Assembly: GCF_000423645.1 (NCBI RefSeq)
Contig: NZ_AUIJ01000008.1
Span: 82,201 to 146,200 of the forward strand
Length of the DNA stretch: 64,000 nt
Direction: 5' to 3'
Source of the DNA: Sediminimonas qiaohouensis DSM 21189
GTDB taxonomy: Bacteria; Pseudomonadota; Alphaproteobacteria; Rhodobacterales; Rhodobacteraceae
Part shown: positions 60,766-64,000 of the stretch, in pieces
Layout: every line of letters begins with the position of its first letter
Numbering within the stretch: position 1 is the stretch's first letter
Translations under genes and position numbers: made by a program
Notes under the pieces: generated by a model
Told to the model about the DNA's origin: nothing
The model's database searches: none
The model's input: the letters and a program-made list of their open reading frames with translations, nothing else

Positions 60766-63057
60766 ATGACCCGATTCGCCGCCCCCATCGCCGAACAGAT
60801 CTGGGACATGAAGTACCGCTTCAAAAAACCCGACGGCACCCCCCTGGACCGCACCGTCGAGGATAGCTGGCGCCGCGTCGCCCGCTCCCTCGCCAAGGTC
60901 GAGGCAGACCCGGCCCACTGGGAAGACGTGTTCTATTCCGCGCTGGAGGATTTCAAGTTCCTGCCCGCCGGCCGCATCACCGCCGGCGCCGGAACCGAGC
61001 GCGACGTGACCCTTTTCAACTGCTTCGTGATGGGCACCATCCCCGATAGCATGGGCGGCATCTTCGACATGCTGAAAGAGGCCGCCCTGACCATGCAGCA
61101 GGGCGGCGGCATCGGCTATGATTTCTCGACCATCCGCCCCCGCGGCGCCGAGGTGAAGGGCGTCGGCGCCGACGCCTCCGGCCCGCTCAGCTTCATGGAT
61201 GTCTGGGACGCGATGTGCCGCACCATCATGTCCGCCGGATCACGCCGCGGCGCGATGATGGCGACGATGCGCTGCGATCACCCCGATATCGAGGACTTCA
61301 TCGGCGCCAAGGCCGACGCCGCCCGCCTGCGGATGTTCAACCTCAGCGTTCTGGTCACCGATGCCTTCATGGAGGCGGTCAAGGACGACGGCCCTTGGGA
61401 GCTGCAGTTCGACGGCAAGGTCTTTCATACCATCCAGGCGCGCGATTTGTGGAACCGCATCATGCAGTCCACCTACGACTACGCCGAGCCGGGGGTGATC
61501 TTCATCGACCGGATCAACGAGGCCAACAACCTGAATTACTGCGAGACGATCTCGGCCACCAACCCCTGCGGCGAACAACCCCTGCCGCCCTACGGCGCCT
61601 GCCTGCTGGGGAGCATCAACCTCGCGCGGTTGGTGCGCGATCCGTTCACACCGGGTGCCGCGCTGGACCACGACGAGATGACCAAGCTGGTCGCGACCGC
61701 CGTCCGGATGATGGACAACGTGGTGGACGTCTCCAAGTTTCCGCTACCCGAACAGGCCGAAGAGGCCCGCAACAAGCGCCGCATCGGCCTGGGCGTGACC
61801 GGCCTTGCCGATGCCCTGCTGATGCTGGGCCTGCGCTATGGCAGCGACGACGCCGCCGCACAGACCGGCAACTGGATGCGCGCCATTGCGCATGCGGCCT
61901 ACCATGCCTCGGTCGACCTGGCGCGCGAGAAGGGGGCGTTTCCCCTGTTCGACGCCGAGAAATTCCTTGCCTCCGGCACCATGCAGCGGATGGACGATGA
62001 CCTGCGCGAGGCGATCCGTACCCATGGCATCCGTAACGCCTTGCTGACCTCGGTCGCGCCGACGGGGACGATCTCGCTCTATGCCGGTAACGTGTCCTCG
62101 GGGATCGAGCCGGTCTTTGCCTACACCTACACCCGCAAGGTCCTGCAAAAGGACGGCTCGCGCACCGAGGAAGAGGTCGAGGATTACGCCGTGCAAATGT
62201 GGCGCGACACCCACGGCGAGGCCCCCCTGCCCGATCATTTCGTCAACGCCCAGACCCTTGCCCCGCTTGACCACGTCAAGATGCAGGCCGCGGCGCAGGA
62301 ATGGGTCGACAGCTCGATCTCCAAGACCATCAACTGCCCCGAGGATATCTCGTTTTCGGCGTTCAAGGACGTCTACATGCAAGCCTATGAGACCGGCTGC
62401 AAGGGCTGCACCACCTACCGCCCCAACGACGTGACCGGCAGCGTGTTGAGCATCAGCGAAGCCGCGGATCAAGCCCCCGGCGAGGCCCCCGAACAGGGCG
62501 TGAGCGAGATTGCAGGCGAGGGCGGCGAGGTCGTCTACATGTCCGAACCGCTTGAGCGCCCGCCCGAGTTGGAAGGCGCGACCTACAAGCTCAAGTGGCC
62601 CGATAGCGAGCACGCCATCTACCTGACCGTGAACGACATCATCATCGGCGGCCACCGTCGCCCCTTCGAGGTGTTCATCAACTCCAAGAACATGGAGCAT
62701 TTCGCGTGGACCGTGGCGCTCACGCGGATGATCTCGGCCGTGTTCCGGCGCGGCGGCGATGTCAGCTTCGTGGTCGAGGAACTGAAAGCCGTGTTCGACC
62801 CGCGCGGCGGCGCCTGGATGAAGGGGCGCTACATCCCCTCGATCCTGGCCGCCATCGGCGGGGTGCTGGAACAGCACATGATCTCGATCGGCTTCCTTGA
62901 GGGCGAAGGCAAGGGCCTCAAGACAGACCCGCAAACCCTGCAAGACACCGCCACACCCCCGCGCGGCCGCGCCTGCCCCAGCTGCGGCCAATACGGCATG
63001 CGCATGATCGAAGGCTGCATGACCTGCCCAAACTGCGGCCACAGCAAATGCGCCTGA
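60766..63057 (+). CDS. nrdJ: Adenosylcobalamin-dependent ribonucleotide reductase
   Basis: 763 residues of the class II, B12-dependent type. Active-site features include the redox Cys in LFNCFVMG, GGGIGYDFSTIRPRGAEV, the NPCGEQPLPPYGACLLGSINLA loop (thiyl Cys in N-x-C-x-E) and SVAPTGTISLYAGNVSSGIEP. The C-terminus has zinc-ribbon and shuttle cysteines (CPSCGQYG, CMTCPNCGHSKC). It reduces ribonucleotides to deoxyribonucleotides with or without oxygen. It is shorter than the 1200-residue NrdJ subgroup but complete. The cell must make or import cobalamin. Confidence 0.93.
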   Translation: MTRFAAPIAEQIWDMKYRFKKPDGTPLDRTVEDSWRRVARSLAKVEADPAHWEDVFYSALEDFKFLPAGRITAGAGTERDVTLFNCFVMGTIPDSMGGIFDMLKEAALTMQQGGGIGYDFSTIRPRGAEVKGVGADASGPLSFMDVWDAMCRTIMSAGSRRGAMMATMRCDHPDIEDFIGAKADAARLRMFNLSVLVTDAFMEAVKDDGPWELQFDGKVFHTIQARDLWNRIMQSTYDYAEPGVIFIDRINEANNLNYCETISATNPCGEQPLPPYGACLLGSINLARLVRDPFTPGAALDHDEMTKLVATAVRMMDNVVDVSKFPLPEQAEEARNKRRIGLGVTGLADALLMLGLRYGSDDAAAQTGNWMRAIAHAAYHASVDLAREKGAFPLFDAEKFLASGTMQRMDDDLREAIRTHGIRNALLTSVAPTGTISLYAGNVSSGIEPVFAYTYTRKVLQKDGSRTEEEVEDYAVQMWRDTHGEAPLPDHFVNAQTLAPLDHVKMQAAAQEWVDSSISKTINCPEDISFSAFKDVYMQAYETGCKGCTTYRPNDVTGSVLSISEAADQAPGEAPEQGVSEIAGEGGEVVYMSEPLERPPELEGATYKLKWPDSEHAIYLTVNDIIIGGHRRPFEVFINSKNMEHFAWTVALTRMISAVFRRGGDVSFVVEELKAVFDPRGGAWMKGRYIPSILAAIGGVLEQHMISIGFLEGEGKGLKTDPQTLQDTATPPRGRACPSCGQYGMRMIEGCMTCPNCGHSKCA

Positions 63058-63401
63058 CCCCGGGCGGGCGGTTTTATTTATCCCCACTACCAATTAGTGG
63101 CCACCGGCGGGGTTGAAATGTCTATTTCGCAAGCAAATGAGATCCATCGGACGAACAGGCCCGATTTTCCAATATTTCTGCTGTTTTTGGCGTGAACGCA
63201 GGCTTGACTATGTCCAGAGTATTGGGAGCCGGAAACAGACGACAGAAACGCTTTTCGAAATTGTTCTTGGGTTTGGTCATGGCCGGTAGCACTGCTCGGC
63301 TTGTACGCGCCCGTTGCGGTTTGTCAGTTCGCCAGGATGAGTGCGTCAGCTACCGTTTCGAGGTCTGACCATGAAGTTGAAGCTCAATATCGGGTAGGCA
63401 T
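63058..63401. other. Gap after nrdJ, no gene supported
   Basis: These 344 bases are less GC-rich than nrdJ. The longest frame, 52 residues from an ATG at 63210, has a weak ribosome site and no recognised family. No clear terminator is seen on the plus strand within it. Confidence 0.5.
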
Positions 63402-63656
63402 TTAATTACAAATGAAAAAGGGCGGCTTTCGCCGCCCTTCGTCGATGATTTCATTTATCCCTTGCGACGATCGCCAACTGCCCAACGCGCCCTCGATGCG
63501 CGCACATGCCTGCAAGGCTTCGTGCCGCGAATGATGGCCGTCACAGAATTGATGTCCGTAGGTATCTGCGCCGGTGTTTTCGATCTCGTAGCCCAGCGCC
63601 AGGAATGCCTCGTGTGCCGCTCGGGTCAGTCGAGCCGGATTTCTGGGCGATGTCAT
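63402..63656 (-). CDS. Hypothetical protein beside the IS element
   Basis: 84 residues from the ATG at 63656; the frame continues upstream into the IS end, so the original start may differ. The sequence PARLTRAAHEAFLALGYEIENTGADTYGHQFCDGHHSRHEALQACARIEGALG looks like a compact helical protein with a His/Cys cluster (HQFCDGHHSRH) that could bind metal. I recognise no family. A strong minus-strand terminator lies inside its last 13 codons, so the end of the frame may not be transcribed. Treat it as uncertain. Confidence 0.4.
   Translation of the reverse strand: MTSPRNPARLTRAAHEAFLALGYEIENTGADTYGHQFCDGHHSRHEALQACARIEGALGSWRSSQGINEIIDEGRRKPPFFICN
63418..63439 (-). terminator. Intrinsic terminator, minus strand
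   Basis: AAGGGCGGC and GCCGCCCTT form a perfect 9-bp stem closed by a four-base loop (GAAA on the minus strand) and followed by a T-run on the minus strand. It overlaps the 3' end of the small hypothetical gene. Confidence 0.85.
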
Positions 63657-63691
63657 GACGGTGACACCCGCGATCTGTCGCCCACATTTCG

Positions 63692-64000
63692 TGTAGTGGA
63701 CCTGTCGCGGTTTGGTGCCGCTCCTTTGATAGCATAATGTGCAGCAAAGGAGACGAACTATGGGCACAGGAAGAACGGATGAATTTCGCAAAGACGCGGT
63801 GCGAATTGCACTGACCAGCGGGCTAACACGGCGTCAGGTTGCCGACGATCTTGGTGTTGGGCTTTCGACGCTGAACAAATGGGTGACGGCTCACCGCGAC
63901 ACGGATGTGGTATCAGTCGAAGATCGCGAGCTTGCGCGGGAGAACGAACGGCTTCGGCGCGAGAACCGTATCCTCAAGGAGGAGAGGGATATATTAAAAA
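63692..64000 (+). mobile_element. IS3-family insertion sequence, left part
   Basis: The element is cut by the window end. Its left terminal repeat probably begins near 63692 (TGTAGTGGACCTG), since IS3-family ends start with TG; the exact end needs the other copy. It contains the beginning of orfA and stops before orfB. Confidence 0.7.
63760..64000 (+). CDS. IS3-family transposase OrfA, 3' end outside window
   Basis: 80 residues visible from an ATG with AAAGGAG eight bases upstream. The helix-turn-helix of OrfA (TDEFRKDAVRIALTSGLTRRQVADDLGVGLSTLNKWV) is followed by a leucine-zipper-like ENERLRRENRILKEERDILK. The last visible bases are TTAAAAA, the place where IS3 elements usually shift frame into OrfB to make the full transposase. 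The catalytic DDE domain is beyond the window. Confidence 0.9.
   Translation, partial: MGTGRTDEFRKDAVRIALTSGLTRRQVADDLGVGLSTLNKWVTAHRDTDVVSVEDRELARENERLRRENRILKEERDILK

Noticed and set aside
63210..63368. 52-residue frame in the gap after nrdJ
   Set aside because: Weak ribosome site and no recognised family.

Overview
The window is GC-rich chromosomal DNA from a marine-type alphaproteobacterium, most likely family Rhodobacteraceae (Roseobacter group). The evidence is a circularly permuted two-piece tmRNA with the tag ANDNRAPVAVAA, an alpha-type SspB, the DMSP genes dmdA and acuI, a trgA-trgB-cysK tellurite locus, a BioMNY biotin transporter, DUF1489 and DUF4169 proteins, L-malyl-CoA lyase and a B12-dependent ribonucleotide reductase. 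No rRNA or CRISPR array is present. One intact tRNA gene, tRNA-Ser(GGA), is present.

Layout. 1-4.5 kb: the end of a LuxR-type response regulator, an unknown protein, a Lon-like protease and a stress-protein-like partner. 4.5-15.6 kb: a long minus-strand array, pxpA-accB-accC-pxpB-pxpC, then a TorT-like binding protein, ABC ATPase and permease, then bioM-bioN-bioY, with a divergent LysR gene. Together these can import a substrate, carboxylate or hydrolyse it with a biotin-dependent enzyme built like a split urea carboxylase plus the 5-oxoprolinase A subunit, and import the biotin needed.

15.7-28.2 kb: a compact mobile element between a 14-bp duplication of the tRNA-Ser 3' end. It carries an integrase, a primase-helicase with an origin-like repeat cluster, terminase small and large subunits, portal, a protease-capsid fusion, a head-joining protein and a DUF2190 protein, but no tail, lysis or repressor genes that I can recognise. 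This gene set matches capsid-forming phage satellites (cf-PICI type) that make their own heads and borrow tails. Three AT-richer or oppositely oriented cargo genes sit after the terminase.

28.3-39.4 kb: AI-2E type permease, alanyl-tRNA editing protein, and a minus-strand operon cfa-trgA-trgB-cysK-mscS, then photolyase and a class V aminotransferase. 39.7-45.1 kb: a DMSP module (BCCT transporter, UspA, AcuI, DinB, DmdA). 45.2-48.6 kb: tmRNA, SspB, fumarase with two small coupled genes. 48.7-53.2 kb: ThyX, glyoxalase, LdtR, SdhE, an XRE regulator with a perfect palindrome, and an aspartate aminotransferase. 53.3-57.5 kb: a D-amino-acid operon (D-amino-acid transaminase, DgcA, DgcN) divergent from malyl-CoA lyase. 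57.6-63.1 kb: MATE exporter, Asp-nucleophile hydrolase, DUF1489 and NrdJ. The window ends inside an IS3-family element, at the A-run where the OrfA/OrfB frameshift is expected.
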